From Dama dama (lineage: Eukaryota > Chordata > Mammalia > Artiodactyla > Cervidae): a stretch of 64,000 bases of DNA. The number at the start of each line of letters is the position of its first letter. The first letter of the stretch is position 1. The stretch is from NCBI RefSeq assembly GCF_033118175.1, contig NW_026870889.1, forward strand, positions 2,418,001 to 2,482,000, in the 5' to 3' direction. The notes beneath the pieces were generated by a model. It was not told the DNA's origin, did no database searches, and saw nothing but the letters and a program-made list of their open reading frames with translations. The position numbers and the translations under genes are program-made. This document shows positions 32,896 through 45,208 of the stretch, piece after piece.

Positions 32896-35800
32896 GGAAG
32901 ACCTCCCCGGCTGCCTCCAAAGGCTGGTTTGCAAGCACTCAATCCCGCTGTTCACGCCAGCTGCGGACAATGCTCCCAAGCCCGGGAGAAAAGCATTTTG
33001 GGGTGGTGCTCACTCCGGGCTTTGGAAGACCTCCCCGGCTGCCTCCAAGGCCGGTTTGCAAGCACTTCTGCCTGCTGTTCCCGCCACCCGCGCACAATGC
33101 TCCCAAGCCCGGGAGAAAAGCGTTTCGGGGTGGTGTTCTCTCTGGACCCAAGAAAGACCTCCCGGGCTGCCCCCAAATGCCGGTTTGCAAGCACTCCCAC
33201 TCACTGTTCCCGCCATCCGTGCAAATGCTCCAAGCCCAGGAGAAAAGCCCTTCAGGGTGGTGCTCTCTCCCGGCCCTTGGAAGACCTCCCCGGCTGCCTC
33301 CAAAGGCTGGATTTCAAGTACTCCCTCCCGCTGTCCCGCCAGCCGCACACAATGCTCCCAATCACGGGAGAAAAGCGCTTCGGGGTGGTGCTCTCTATGG
33401 GCCCTTGGAAGACGTCCCCGTTTGTCTCCAAAGGCCGGTTTGCAAGCACTCATGCCCGCTGTTCCCGCCAGCCGCGCACAATGCTCCCAAGCCTAGGAGA
33501 AAAGCGCTTCGGGGTGGTGCTCTCTCCCGGCCCTTGGAAGACCTCCCCGGCTGCCTCCAAAGGCCGGTTTGCAAGCACTCAATCCCGCTGTTCCCGCCAG
33601 CCGCGCACAATGCTCCCAAGCCCGGGAGAAAAGCGCTTCGGGGTGGTGCTCTCTCCCGGCCCTTGGAAGACCTCCCCGGCTGCCTCCAAAGGCTGGTTTT
33701 CAAGAACTCCCTCCCGCTGACCCGCCAGCCGCACACAATGCTCCCAAGCCCGGGAGAAAAGCATTTTGAGGTGGTCTCTCTCCGGGCCCTTGGAAGACTC
33801 CCCGGCTGCCTCTAAAGGCCGGTTTGCAAGCACTCATGTCCTCTGTTCCCGACAGCCGCGAACAATGCTCCCAATTCCGTGAGAAAAGTGCTTCGGGATG
33901 GTGCTCTCTCCGGGCCCTTGGAAGACCTCCCAAGCTGCCTCCAAAGGCCGGTTTGCAAGCACTCCCGCCCGCTGTTCCCGCCAGCCTCGCACAATGCTCC
34001 CAAGCCCGGGAGAAAAGCGCTTCGGGGTGGTGTTCTCTCCGTGCCAATGGAGGACCTCCCTGGCTGCCCCCAAAGGCCGGTTTGCAAGCACTCCCACTCG
34101 CTGTTCCCGCCAGCCACGCACAATCCTCCAAAACCCCGGAGAAAAGCGCTTCGGGGTGGTGTTCTCTCCGTGCCCATGGAAGACCTCCCGGGGTGCCCCC
34201 AAAGGCCGGTTTGGAAGCACTCCCACTCGCTGTTCCCGCCATCCGCGCACAATGCTCCCAAGCCCGGGAGAAAAGCATTTTGGGGTGGTGCTCACACCGG
34301 GCCCTGGAAGACCTCCCCGGCTGCCTCCAAAGGACGGTTTTCAAGCACTCCTGCCTGCTGTTCCCGCCACCCGCGCACAATGCTCCCAAGCCCGGGAGAA
34401 AAGCGCTTCGGGGTGGTGCTCTCTACAGGCCCTTGGAAGACCTCCCCGGCTGCCTCCAAAGGCCGGTTTGCAAGGACTCCTTCCTGCTGTTCCCGCCATC
34501 CACGCACAATGCTCCCAAGCCCGGGAGAAAAGCATTTTGGGGTGGTGCTCACACCGGGCCCTGGAAGACCTCCCCGGCTGCCTCCAAAGGACGGTTTTCA
34601 AGCACTCCTGCCTGCTGTTCCCGCCACCCGCGCAAAATGCTCCCAAGCCCGGGAGAAAAGCGCTTCGGGGTGGTGCTCTCTACAGGCCCTTGGAAGACCT
34701 CCCCGGCTGCCTCCAAAGGCCGGTTTGCAAGGACTCCTTCCTGCTGTTCCCGCCAGCCACGCACAATGCTCCCAAGCCCGGGAGAAAAGCATTTTGGGGT
34801 GGTGCTCACACCGGGCCCTGGAAGACCTCCCCGGCTGCCTCCAAAGGACGGTTTTCAAGCACTCCTGCCTGCTGTTCCCGCCACCCGCGCAGAATGCTCC
34901 CAAGCGCGGGAGAAAAGCGCTTCGGGGTGGTGCTCTCTACAGGCCCTTGGAAGACCTCCCCGGCTGCCTCCAAAGGCCGGTTTGCAAGGACTCCTTCCTG
35001 CTGTTCCCGCCAGCCACGCACAATGCTCCCAAGCCTGGGAGAAAAGCATTTTGGGGTGGTGCTCACTCCGGGCCCTTGGAAGACCTCCCCGGCTGCCTCC
35101 AATGGCCAGTTTGCAAGCACTCATCTCCGCTGTTCCCACCAGCCGCGCACAATGCTCCCAAGCCCGGGAGAAAAGCTTTTTGGGGTGGTGCTCACACCGG
35201 GCCCTGGAAGACCTCCCCGGCTGCCTCCAAAGGCCAGTTTTCAAGCACTCCTGCCTGCTGTTCCCGCCACCTGCGCACAATGCTCCCAAGACCGGGAGAA
35301 AAGCGCTTCGGGGTGGTGCTCTCTACAGGCCCTTGGAAGACCTCCCCGGCTGCCTCCAAAGGCCGGTTTGCAAGGACTCCTTCCTGCTGTTCCCGCCAGC
35401 CACGCACAATGCTCCCAAGCCCGGGAGAGAAGCATTTTGGGGTGGTGCTCTCTACAGGCCCTTGGAAGACCTCCCCGGCTGCCTCCAGTGGCCAGTTTGC
35501 AAGCACTCATGCCCGCTGTTCCCACCAGCCGCGCACAATGCTCCCAAGCCCGGGAGAAAAGCTTTTTGGGGTGGTGCTCACACCGGGCCCTGGAAGACCT
35601 CCCCGGCTGCCTGCAAAGGCCGGTTTTCAAGCACTCCTGCCTGCTGTTCCTGCCACCCGCGCACAATACTCCCAAGCCCGGGAGAAAAGCGCTTCGGGGT
35701 GGTGCTCTCTACAGGCCCTTGGAAGACCTCCCCCGCTGCCTCCAAAGGCCGGTTTGCAAGGACTCCTTCCTGCTGTTCCCGCCAGCCACGCACAATGCTC

Positions 35801-36880
35801 CCAAGCCCGGGAGAAAAGTGCTTCGGGGTGGTGATCTCTCCGGGCCCTTGGAAGTCGTCCCCGGCTGCCTCCAAAGGCCGGTTTGCAAGCACTCATGCCC
35901 GTTGTTCCCACCAGCCGCGCACAATGCTCCCAAGCCCGGGAGAAAAGCATTTTGGGGTGGTGCTCACTCCGGGCCCTTGGAAGACCTCCCCGGCTGCCTC
36001 CAAAGGCCAGTTTGCAAGCAGTCCTGCCTGCTGTTCCCGCCAGCAGCGCACAATGTTCCCAAGCCCGGGAGAAAAGCGCTTCGGGGTGGTGCTCTCTCCG
36101 GGCCCTTGGAAGACGTCCCCGGCTGCCTCCAAAGGCCGGTTTGCAAGCACTCATGCCCGTTGTTCCCACCAGCCACGCACAATGCTCCCAAGCCCGGGAG
36201 AAAAGCATTTTGGGGTGGTGCTCACTCCGGGCCCTTGGAAGACCTCCCCGGCTGCCTCCAAAGGCCAGTTTGCAAGCAGTCCTGCCTGCTGTTCCCGCCA
36301 GCCGCGCACAATGTTCCCAAGCCCGGGAGAAAAGCGCTTCGGGGTGGTGCTCTCTCCGGGCACTTTCAAGACCTCCCCGGCTGCCTCCAAAGGCCGGTTT
36401 GTAAGTACTCATTCCCGCTGCTTCCGCCAGCCACGCACAATGCTCCCAAGCCCGGGAGAAAAGCATTTTGGGGTGGTGCTCTCTCCGGGCCCTTGGAAGA
36501 CCTCCCGGGCTGCCTCCAAAGGCCGGTTTGCAAGCATTCATGTCCGTTGTTCCCGACAGCCGCGCACAATGCTCCCAAGCCCGAGAGAAAAGCATTTTGG
36601 GGTGGGGATCAGTCCGGCCCTTGGAAGACCTCCCCGGCTGCCTCCAAAGGACAGTTTGCAAGCACTCATGCCCGCTGTTCCCGCCAGCCGCGCACAATGC
36701 TCCCAAGACCGTGAGAAAAGCGCGTCGGGGTGGTGTTCTCTCAGGGACCATGGAGGACCTCCCCGGCTGCCCCCAAAGGCCGGTTTGCAAGCATTCCCAC
36801 TCGCTGTTCCCGCCAGGCACACACAATGTTCCAAAACCCCGGAGAAAAGCGCTTCGGGGTGGTGGTCTCTCCGGGCCCCT
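32896..36880 (+). repeat. Module array 3: 31 tandem 128/129 bp modules (largest)
   Basis: The 3985 bp give 31 modules. The entry monomers carry ctggtttgcaagcactcaatcc and ctgcggacaatg. A diverged module near 33130-33260 has gaaagacctcccgggctgcccccaaatgcc and a shortened gtgcaaatgctcc. The middle (about 34260-35000) is a strict alternation of 128 and 129 bp types, a 257 bp dimer. Around 35830-36370, two near-identical 257 bp pairs follow each other, with aagcagtcctgcctgc marking every second module. The exit signature starts at 36711 and the array ends 170 bp later. Open frames of over 1000 codons cross this array, but all three plus-strand frames of the module lack stops, so they are not evidence of a gene. 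Confidence 0.93.
33271..35604 (+). repeat. Array segment duplicated at 18095 bp offset (copy 2)
   Basis: This is the partner of 15176-17509. Copy 2 is followed by seven additional modules, about 35604-36507, absent from copy 1. Together with two extra modules at its entry, these account for the 31 versus 22 module counts of arrays 3 and 2. Confidence 0.82.
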
Positions 36881-39800
36881 GCCCCTGAGCCTGGGGTCCA
36901 GGCAGGGGATCCACAGTCCCAGGCCAAGGCAGAACCACATGCACACGTCTGTTCCTGCCCCCTCCACCGGCAGAGAGCTGGGGGGAGCCAGAGTCTGTCA
37001 GGCAGCTGCTGGGCTGGCCGCCTGTGTGGGAAGGGGCAGACACGACCTAGGGGCAAGTTGGGCCTCTTGCTCTCCCTGCTGCCCTGAGGCTGCTGGGCCA
37101 AAGAGGTCTTGGGCATCCAGCCCCTTGCTGGTCCCTTCCCTCTGACGAGGCCCTCTGAGCTCCAGCACCTTGCAGTGTGGAGACAGCCCCTGCCAGCAAC
37201 CTCCTCTCCAAGGAGGCCTCAACCGAGGCCTAGGCCCAGGGGAAAGGCACCAGCGGAGATGAGCCAGTGGAGGCGCCCGGGCATGTCTGGACCCAGTCCC
37301 CGCAGCCTGCCCCTTGGTGGGGCAGTACCCCCGGAGAACAGGAAGGTCTGGGCAAGGCTGCGAGGGGCAGGGGCCCTGCTGGGTCGTGCCCCTGGCCTGT
37401 GGGGCGTCTGAGCACAACCGGCACTCTCCCGCTGGAAGACCTCCCCGTCTGCCTCCAAAGGCCGGTTTGCAAGCACTCCCGCCCGCTGTTCCCGCCAGGC
37501 ACGCACAATGCTCCCAAGCCCGGGAGAAAAGCGCTTCGGGGTGGTGCTCTCTCCGGGCCCTTGCCCCTGAGCCTGGGGGCCAGGCAGTTGGAACACACTC
37601 CCAGGCCAATGCAGAACGACATGCACACGTCTGTTCCTGCCCCCTACACCGGCAGAGAGCTCGGGGGAGCCAGAGTCTCTCAGGCAGGTGCTGGGCTGGC
37701 CGCCTGTGTGGGAAGGGGCAGAGCCGACCTAGGGGCAAGTTGGGCCTCTTGCTCTCCCTGCTGCCCTGAGGCTGCTGGGCCAAAGACGTCTTGGGCATCC
37801 AGCCCTTTGCTGGTCCCTTCCCTCTGACGAGGCCCTCTGAGCTCCAGCACCTTGCAGTGTGGAGACAGCACCTGCCAGCAATCTCCTCTCCAAGGAGGCC
37901 TCAACCGAGGCCTAGGCCCAGGGGAAAGACACCAGCGGGGATGAGCCTGGGGAGGCGCCCGGGCATGTCTGGACCCAGTCCCCGCAGCCTGCCCCTTGGT
38001 GGGGCAGTACCCCTGGAGGCCAGGAAGGTCTGGGCAAGGCTGACCAGGGGCAGGGGACCTGCTGGGTCCTGCCCCTGGCCTGTGGGGCCTCTGAGCACAA
38101 CCGGCCCTCTCCCACTGGAAGACCTCCCCGGCTGCCTCCAAAGGCCGTTTGCACGCACTCCCGCCCACTGTTCCCACCAAGCGCGCACAATGCTCCCAAG
38201 CCCGGGAGAAAAGCGCTTCGGGGTGGTGCTCTCTCCGGGCCCTTGCCCCTGAGCCTGGGGGCCAGGCAGGGGGTCCACACTCCCAGGCCAAGGCAGAACC
38301 ACATGCACACGTTTGTTCCTGACCCCTGCACCGGCAGAGAGCTCGGGGGAGCCAGAGTCTGTCAGGCAGCTGCTGGGCTGGCCGCCTTTGTGGGAAGGGG
38401 CAGAGCCGACCTAGGGGCAAGTTGGGCCTCTTGCTCTCCCTGCTGCCCTGAGGCTGCTGGGCCAAAGAGGTCTTGGGCATCCAGCCCTTTGCTTGTCCCT
38501 TCCCTCTGACGAGGCCCTCTGAGCTCCAGCACCTTGCAGTGTGGAGACAGCCCCTGCCAGCAACCTCCTCTCCAAGGAGGCCTCAACCGAGGCCTAGGCC
38601 CAGGGGAAAGGCACCAGCGGGGATGAGCCAGGGGAGGCGCCCGAGCATGTCTGGACCCAGTCCCCGCAGCCTGCCCCTTGGTGGGGCAGTACCCCCGGAG
38701 GCCAGGAAGGTCTGGGTAAGGCCGGCCAGGGGCAGGGGCCCTGCTGGGTCCTGCCCCTGGCCTGTGGGGCCTCTGAGCACAACCGGCCCTCTCCCACTGG
38801 AAGACCTCCCCGGCTGCCTCCAAAGGCCGGTTTGCAAGCGCTCCCGGCCACTGTTACCAGCAGGCGGCACAATGCTCCTAAGCCCGGAAGAAAAGCGCTT
38901 CAGGGTGGTGCTCTCTCTGGGCCCTTGCCCCTGAGCCTGGGGGCCAGGCAGGGGGAACACACTCCCAGGCCAAGGCAGAACCACATGCACACGTCTGATC
39001 TGCCCCCTGCACCGGCAGAGAGCTCGGGGGAGCCAGAGTCTGTCAGGCAGCTGCTTGGCTGGCCGCCTGTGTGGGAAGTGGCAGAGCCGACCTAGGGGCA
39101 AGTTGGGCCTCTTGCTCTCCCTGCTGCCCTGAGGCTGCTGGGCCATAGAGGTCTTGGGCATCCAGCCCCTTGCTGGTCCCTTCCCTCTGACGAGGCCCTC
39201 TGAGCTCCAGCACCTTGCAGTGTGGAGACAGCCCCTGCCAGCAACCTCCTCTCCAAGGAGGCCTCAACCGAGGCCTAGGCCCAGGGGAAAGGCACCAGCG
39301 GGGATGAGCCTGGGGAGGCGCCCGGGCATGTCTGGACCCAGTCCCCGCAGCCTGCCCCTTGGTGGGGCAGTACCCCCGGAGGCCAGGAAGGTCTGGGCAA
39401 GGCTGGCCAGGGGCAGGGGCCCTGATGGGTCCTGCCCCTGGCCTGTGGGGCCTCTGAGCCCAACCGGCCCTCTCCCACTGGAAGAACTCCCCGGCTCCCT
39501 CCAAAGGCCAGTTTGCCAACACTCCCGCCCGCTGTTCCCGCCAGGCACGCACAATGCTCCCAAGCCCGGGAGAAAAGCGCTTCGGGGTGGTGCTCTCCTC
39601 GGGCCCTTGCCCCTGAGCCTGGGGTCCAGGCAGTTGGTCCACACTCCCAGACCAAGGCAGAACCACATGCACACGTCTGTTCCTGACCCCTGCACCGGCA
39701 GAGAGTTCGGGGGAGCCAGAGTCTGTCAGGCAGCTGCTGGGCTGGCCGCCTGTGTGGGAAGGGGCAGAGCCGACCTAGGGGCAAGTTGGGCCTCTTCCTC

Positions 39801-40504
39801 TCCCTGCTGCCCTGAGGCTGCTGGGCCAAAGAGGTCTTGGGCATCCAGCCCCTTGCTGGTCCCTTCCCTCTGAGGAGGCCCTCTGAGCTCCAGCACCTTG
39901 CAGTGTGGAGACAGCCCCTGCCAGCAACATCCTCTCCAAGGAGACCTCAACCGAGGCCTAGGCCCAGGGGAAAGGCACCAGCGGGGATGAGCCTGGGGAG
40001 GCGCCCGGGCATGTCTGGACCCAGTCCCCGCAGCCTGCCCCTTGGTGGGGCAGTACCCCCGGAGGCCAGGAAGATCTGGGCAAGGCTGGCCAGGGGCAGG
40101 GGCCCTGCTGGGTCCTCCCCAAGGCCTGTGGGGCCTCTGAGCACAACCAGCCCTCTCCCACTGGAAGACCTCCCCGGCTGCCTACAAAGGCCGGTTTGCA
40201 AGCACTCCCGCCCACTGTTCCCGCCAGGCGCGCACAATGTTCCCAAGCCCGGGAGAAAAGCGCTTCGGGGTGGTGCTCTCTCCGGGCCCTTGCCCCTGAG
40301 CCTGTGGGCAAGGCAGGGGGAACACACTCCCAGACCAAGGCAGAAACACATGCACACGTCTGTTCCTGTCCCCTGCACCGGCAGAGAGCTCGGGGGAGCC
40401 AGAGTCTCTCAGGCAGGTGCTGGGCTGGCCGCCTGTGTGGGAAGGGGCAGAGCCGACCTAGGGGCAAGTTGGGCCTCTTGCTCTCCCTGCTGCCCTGAGG
40501 CTGC
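34563..40504 (+). repeat. 5.9 kb block duplicated at 8328 bp offset (copy 1)
   Basis: The block spans the last 18 modules of array 3 and the first five or so units of block C. It matches 42891-48831. Differences are few. One is a single-base deletion near 46928 in copy 2 (cctaggccagggg versus cctaggcccagggg at about 38598), after which the offset is 8327. The left limit lies on a module boundary, at ggaagacc. The right limit is near 40505, where ctgctggg here faces ctgcaggg in copy 2. Confidence 0.83.
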
Positions 40505-42890
40505 TGGGCCAAAGAGGTCTTGGGCATCCAGCCCCTTGCTGGTCCCTTCCCTCTGACGAGGCCCTCTGAGCTCCAGCACCTTGCAGTGTGGAGACAGCAT
40601 CTGCCAGCAACCTACTCTCCAAGGAGGCCTCAACTGAGGCCTAGGCCCAGGGGAAAGGCACCAGCGGGGATGAGCCTGGGGAGGCGCCCGGCCATGTCTG
40701 GACCCAGTCCCCGCAGCCTGCCCCTTGGTGGGGCAGTACCCCCGGAGGCCAGGAGGGTCTGGGCAAGGCTGCCAGGGGCAGGGACACTGCTGGGTCCTGC
40801 CCCTGGCCTGTGGGGCGTCTGAGCACAACCGGCACTCTCCCGCTGGAAGACCTCCCCGGCTGCCTCCAAAGGCCGGTTTGCAAGCACTCCCGCCCGCTGT
40901 TCCCGCCAGGCATGCACAATGCTCCCAAGCCCGGGAGAAAAGCGCTTCAGGGTGGTGCTCTCTCCGGGCCCTTGCCCCTGAGCCTGGGGGACAGGCAGGG
41001 GGAACACACTCCCAGGCCAAGGCAGAACGACATGCACACGTCTGTTCCTGCCCCCTACACCGGCAGAGAGTTCGGGGGAGCCAGAGACTGCCAGGCTGCT
41101 GCTGGGCTGGCTGCCTGTGTGGGACGGGGTAGAGCCGACCTAGGGGCAAGTTGGGCCTCTTGCTCTCCCTGCTGCCCTGAGGCTGCTGGGTCAAAGAGGT
41201 CTTGGGCATCCAGCCCTTTGCTGGTCCTTTCCCTCTGACGAGGCCCTCTGAGCTCCAGCACCTTGCAGTGTGCAGACAGCCCCTGCCGGCAACCTCCTCT
41301 CCAAGGAGGCCTCAACCGAGGCCTAGGCCCAGGGGAAAGGCACCAGCGGGGATGAGCCTGGGGAGGCGCCCGGGCATGTCTGGACCCAGTCCCCGCAGCC
41401 TGCCCCTTGGTGGGGCAGTACCCCCGGAGGCCAGGAAGGTCTGGGTAAGGCCGGCCAGGGGCAGGGGCCCTGCTGGGTCCTGCCCCTGGCCTGTGGGGCC
41501 TCTGAGCACAACCGGCCCTCTCCCACTGGAAGACCTCCCCGGCTGCCTCCAAAGGCCGGTTTGCAAGCGCTCCCGGCCACTGTTACCAGCAGGCGGCACA
41601 ATGCTCCTAAGCCCGGAAGAAAAGCGCTTCAGGGTGGTGCTCTCTCTGGGCCCTTGCCCCTGAGCCTGGGGGCCAGGCAGGGGGAACACACTCCCAGGCC
41701 AAGGCAGAACCACATGCACACGTCTGATCTGCCCCCTGCACCGGCAGAGAGCTCGGGGGAGCCAGAGTCTGTCAGGCAGCTGCTTGGCTGGCCGCCTGTG
41801 TGGGAAGTGGCAGAGCCGACCTAGGGGCAAGTTGGGCCTCTTGCTCTCCCTGCTGCCCTGAGGCTGCTGGGCCATAGAGGTCTTGGGCATCCAGCCCCTT
41901 GCTGGTCCCTTCCCTCTGACGAGGCCCTCTGAGCTCCAGCACCTTGCAGTGTGGAGACAGCCCCTGCCAGCAACCTCCTCTCCAAGGAGGCCTCAACCGA
42001 GGCCTAGGCCCAGGGGAAAGGCACCAGCGGGGATGAGCCTGGGGAGGCGCACGGGCATGTCTGGACCCAGTCCCCGCAGCCTGCCCCTTGGTGGGGCAGT
42101 ACCCCCGGAGGCCAGGAAGGTCTGGGCAAGGCTGGCCAGGGGCAGGGGCCCTGCTGGGTCCTGCCCCTGGCCTGTGGGGCCTCTGAGCACAACCGGCCCT
42201 CTCCCACTGGAAGACCTCCCCGGCTGCCTCCAAAGGCCGGTTTGCAAGCACTCCCGCCCGCTGTTCCCGCCAGGCATGCACAATGCTCCCAAGCCCGGGA
42301 GAAAAGCGCTTCAGGGTGGTGCTCTCTCCGGGCCCTTGCCCCTGAGCCTGGGGGACAGGCAGGGGGAACACACTCCCAGGCCAAGGCAGAACGACATGCA
42401 CACGTCTGTTCCTGCCCCCTACACCGGCAGAGAGTTCGGGGGAGCCAGAGACTGCCAGGCTGCTGCTGGGCTGGCTGCCTGTGTGGGACGGGGTAGAGCC
42501 GACCTAGGGGCAAGTTGGGCCTCTTGCTCTCCCTGCTGCCCTGAGGCTGCTGGGTCAAAGAGGTCTTGGGCATCCAGCCCTTTGCTGGTCCTTTCCCTCT
42601 GACGAGGCCCTCTGAGCTCCAGCACCTTGCAGTGTGCAGACAGCCCCTGCCGGCAACCTCCTCTCCAAGGAGGCCTCAACCGAGGCCTAGGCCCAGGGGA
42701 AAGGCACCAGCGGGGATGAGCCTGGGGAGGCGCCCGGGCATGTCTGGACCCAGTCCCCGCAGCCTGCCCCTTGGTGGGGTAGTACCTCCGGAGGCCAGGA
42801 AGGTCTGGGCAAGGCTGCCAGAGGAAGGGACACTGCTGGGTCCTGCCCCTGGCCTGTGGGGCCTCTGAGAACAACTGGCACTCTCCTGCT
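36881..42890 (+). repeat. Block C: 9 tandem 682 bp satellite units
   Basis: Nine copies of the 553 bp segment have markers at 37109, 37791, 38473, 39154, 39837, 40520, 41202, 41883 and 42566. The first five are repeated at 45209-48831. The last four, from about 40430, are repeated at 51488-53976 with an offset of 11058 bp. Unit 37109 has the private variant ccggagaacagg, shared with 45437. Unit 38473 and its relatives have a one-base-shorter module (caggcggcacaatg). Confidence 0.94.
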
Positions 42891-42918
42891 GGAAGACCTC
42901 CCCGGCTGCCTCCAAAGG
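40430..42918 (+). repeat. 2.5 kb block duplicated at 11058 bp offset (copy 1)
   Basis: Four units match 51488-53976 with only about five substitutions noticed, for example ggtctt versus ggtttt, ctgctgggtcaaag versus ctgctcggtcaaag and cctgctggg versus cctgatggg. The match ends just inside the first array module, where aaaggacgg (array 4) replaces aaaggctgg (array 5). Confidence 0.82.
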
Positions 42919-45208
42919 ACGGTTTTCAAGCACTCCTGCCTGCTGTTCCCGCCACCCGCGCAAAATGCTCCCAAGCTCGGGAGAAAAGCGCTTCGGGGTG
43001 GTGCTCTCTACAGGCCCTTGGAAGACCTCCCCGGCTGCCTCCAAAGGCCGGTTTGCAAGGACTCCTTCCTGCTGTTCCCGCCAGCCACGCACAATGCTCC
43101 CAAGCCCGGGAGAAAAGCATTTTGGGGTGGTGCTCACACCGGGCCCTGGAAGACCTCCCCGGCTGCCTCCAAAGGACGGTTTTCAAGCACTCCTGCCTGC
43201 TGTTCCCGCCACCCGCGCAGAATGCTCCCAAGCGCGGGAGAAAAGCGCTTCGGGGTGGTGCTCTCTACAGGCCCTTGGAAGACCTCCCCGGCTGCCTCCA
43301 AAGGCCGGTTTGCAAGGACTCCTTCCTGCTGTTCCCGCCAGCCACGCACAATGCTCCCAAGCCTGGGAGAAAAGCATTTTGGGGTGGTGCTCACTCCGGG
43401 CCCTTGGAAGACCTCCCCGGCTGCCTCCAATGGCCAGTTTGCAAGCACTCATCTCCGCTGTTCCCACCAGCCGCGCACAATGCTCCCAAGCCCGGGAGAA
43501 AAGCTTTTTGGGGTGGTGCTCACACCGGGCCCTGGAAGACCTCCCCGGCTGCCTCCAAAGGCCAGTTTTCAAGCACTCCTGCCTGCTGTTCCCGCCACCT
43601 GCGCACAATGCTCCCAAGCCCGGGAGAAAAGCGCTTCGGGGTGGTGCTCTCTACAGGCCCTTGGAAGACCTCCCCGGCTGCCTCCAAAGGCCGGTTTGCA
43701 AGGACTCCTTCCTGCTGTTCCCGCCAGCCACGCACAATGCTCCCAAGCCCGGGAGAGAAGCATTTTGGGGTGGTGCTCTCTACAGGCCCTTGGAAGACCT
43801 CCCCGGCTGCCTCCAGTGGCCAGTTTGCAAGCACTCATGCCCGCTGTTCCCACCAGCCGCGCACAATGCTCCCAAGCCCGGGAGAAAAGCTTTTTGGGGT
43901 GGTGCTCACACCGGGCCCTGGAAGACCTCCCCGGCTGCCTGCAAAGGCCGGTTTTCAAGCACTCCTGCCTGCTGTTCCTGCCACCCGCGCACAATACTCC
44001 CAAGCCCGGGAGAAAAGCGCTTCGGGGTGGTGCTCTCTACAGGCCCTTGGAAGACCTCCCCCGCTGCCTCCAAAGGCCGGTTTGCAAGGACTCCTTCCTG
44101 CTGTTCCCGCCAGCCACGCACAATGCTCCCAAGCCCGGGAGAAAAGTGCTTCGGGGTGGTGATCTCTCCGGGCCCTTGGAAGTCGTCCCCGGCTGCCTCC
44201 AAAGGCCGGTTTGCAAGCACTCATGCCCGTTGTTCCCACCAGCCGCGCACAATGCTCCCAAGCCCGGGAGAAAAGCATTTTGGGGTGGTGCTCACTCCGG
44301 GCCCTTGGAAGACCTCCCCGGCTGCCTCCAAAGGCCAGTTTGCAAGCAGTCCTGCCTGCTGTTCCCGCCAGCAGCGCACAATGTTCCCAAGCCCGGGAGA
44401 AAAGCGCTTCGGGGTGGTGCTCTCTCCGGGCCCTTGGAAGACGTCCCCGGCTGCCTCCAAAGGCCGGTTTGCAAGCACTCATGCCCGTTGTTCCCACCAG
44501 CCACGCACAATGCTCCCAAGCCCGGGAGAAAAGCATTTTGGGGTGGTGCTCACTCCGGGCCCTTGGAAGACCTCCCCGGCTGCCTCCAAAGGCCAGTTTG
44601 CAAGCAGTCCTGCCTGCTGTTCCCGCCAGCCGCGCACAATGTTCCCAAGCCCGGGAGAAAAGCGCTTCGGGGTGGTGCTCTCTCCGGGCACTTTCAAGAC
44701 CTCCCCGGCTGCCTCCAAAGGCCGGTTTGTAAGTACTCATTCCCGCTGCTTCCGCCAGCCACGCACAATGCTCCCAAGCCCGGGAGAAAAGCATTTTGGG
44801 GTGGTGCTCTCTCCGGGCCCTTGGAAGACCTCCCGGGCTGCCTCCAAAGGCCGGTTTGCAAGCATTCATGTCCGTTGTTCCCGACAGCCGCGCACAATGC
44901 TCCCAAGCCCGAGAGAAAAGCATTTTGGGGTGGTGATCAGTCCGGCCCTTGGAAGACCTCCCCGGCTGCCTCCAAAGGACAGTTTGCAAGCACTCATGCC
45001 CGCTGTTCCCGCCAGCCGCGCACAATGCTCCCAAGACCGTGAGAAAAGCGCGTCGGGGTAGTGTTCTCTCAGGGACCATGGAGGACCTCCCCGGCTGCCC
45101 CCAAAGGCCGGTTTGCAAGCATTCCCACTCGCTGTTCCCGCCAGGCACACACAATGTTCCAAAACCCCGAAGAAAAGCGCTTCGGGGTGGTGGTCTCTCC
45201 GGGCCCCT
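42891..45208 (+). repeat. Module array 4: 18 tandem 128/129 bp modules
   Basis: The 2318 bp give 18 modules. The content is a near copy of the last 18 modules of array 3 (34563-36880). The exit signature begins at 45039 and the array ends 170 bp later. Copy-specific changes include ggggtagtgttctctc for ggggtggtgttctctc and ccccgaagaaaagc for ccccggagaaaagc. Confidence 0.93.

Noticed and set aside
33824..37087. Very long open reading frames (up to 1087 codons) as protein-coding genes
   Set aside because: They repeat with the satellite period, exist in several frames and both strands at once, change peptide whenever module length changes, start at arbitrary codons, and show no recognisable domain or splice structure.
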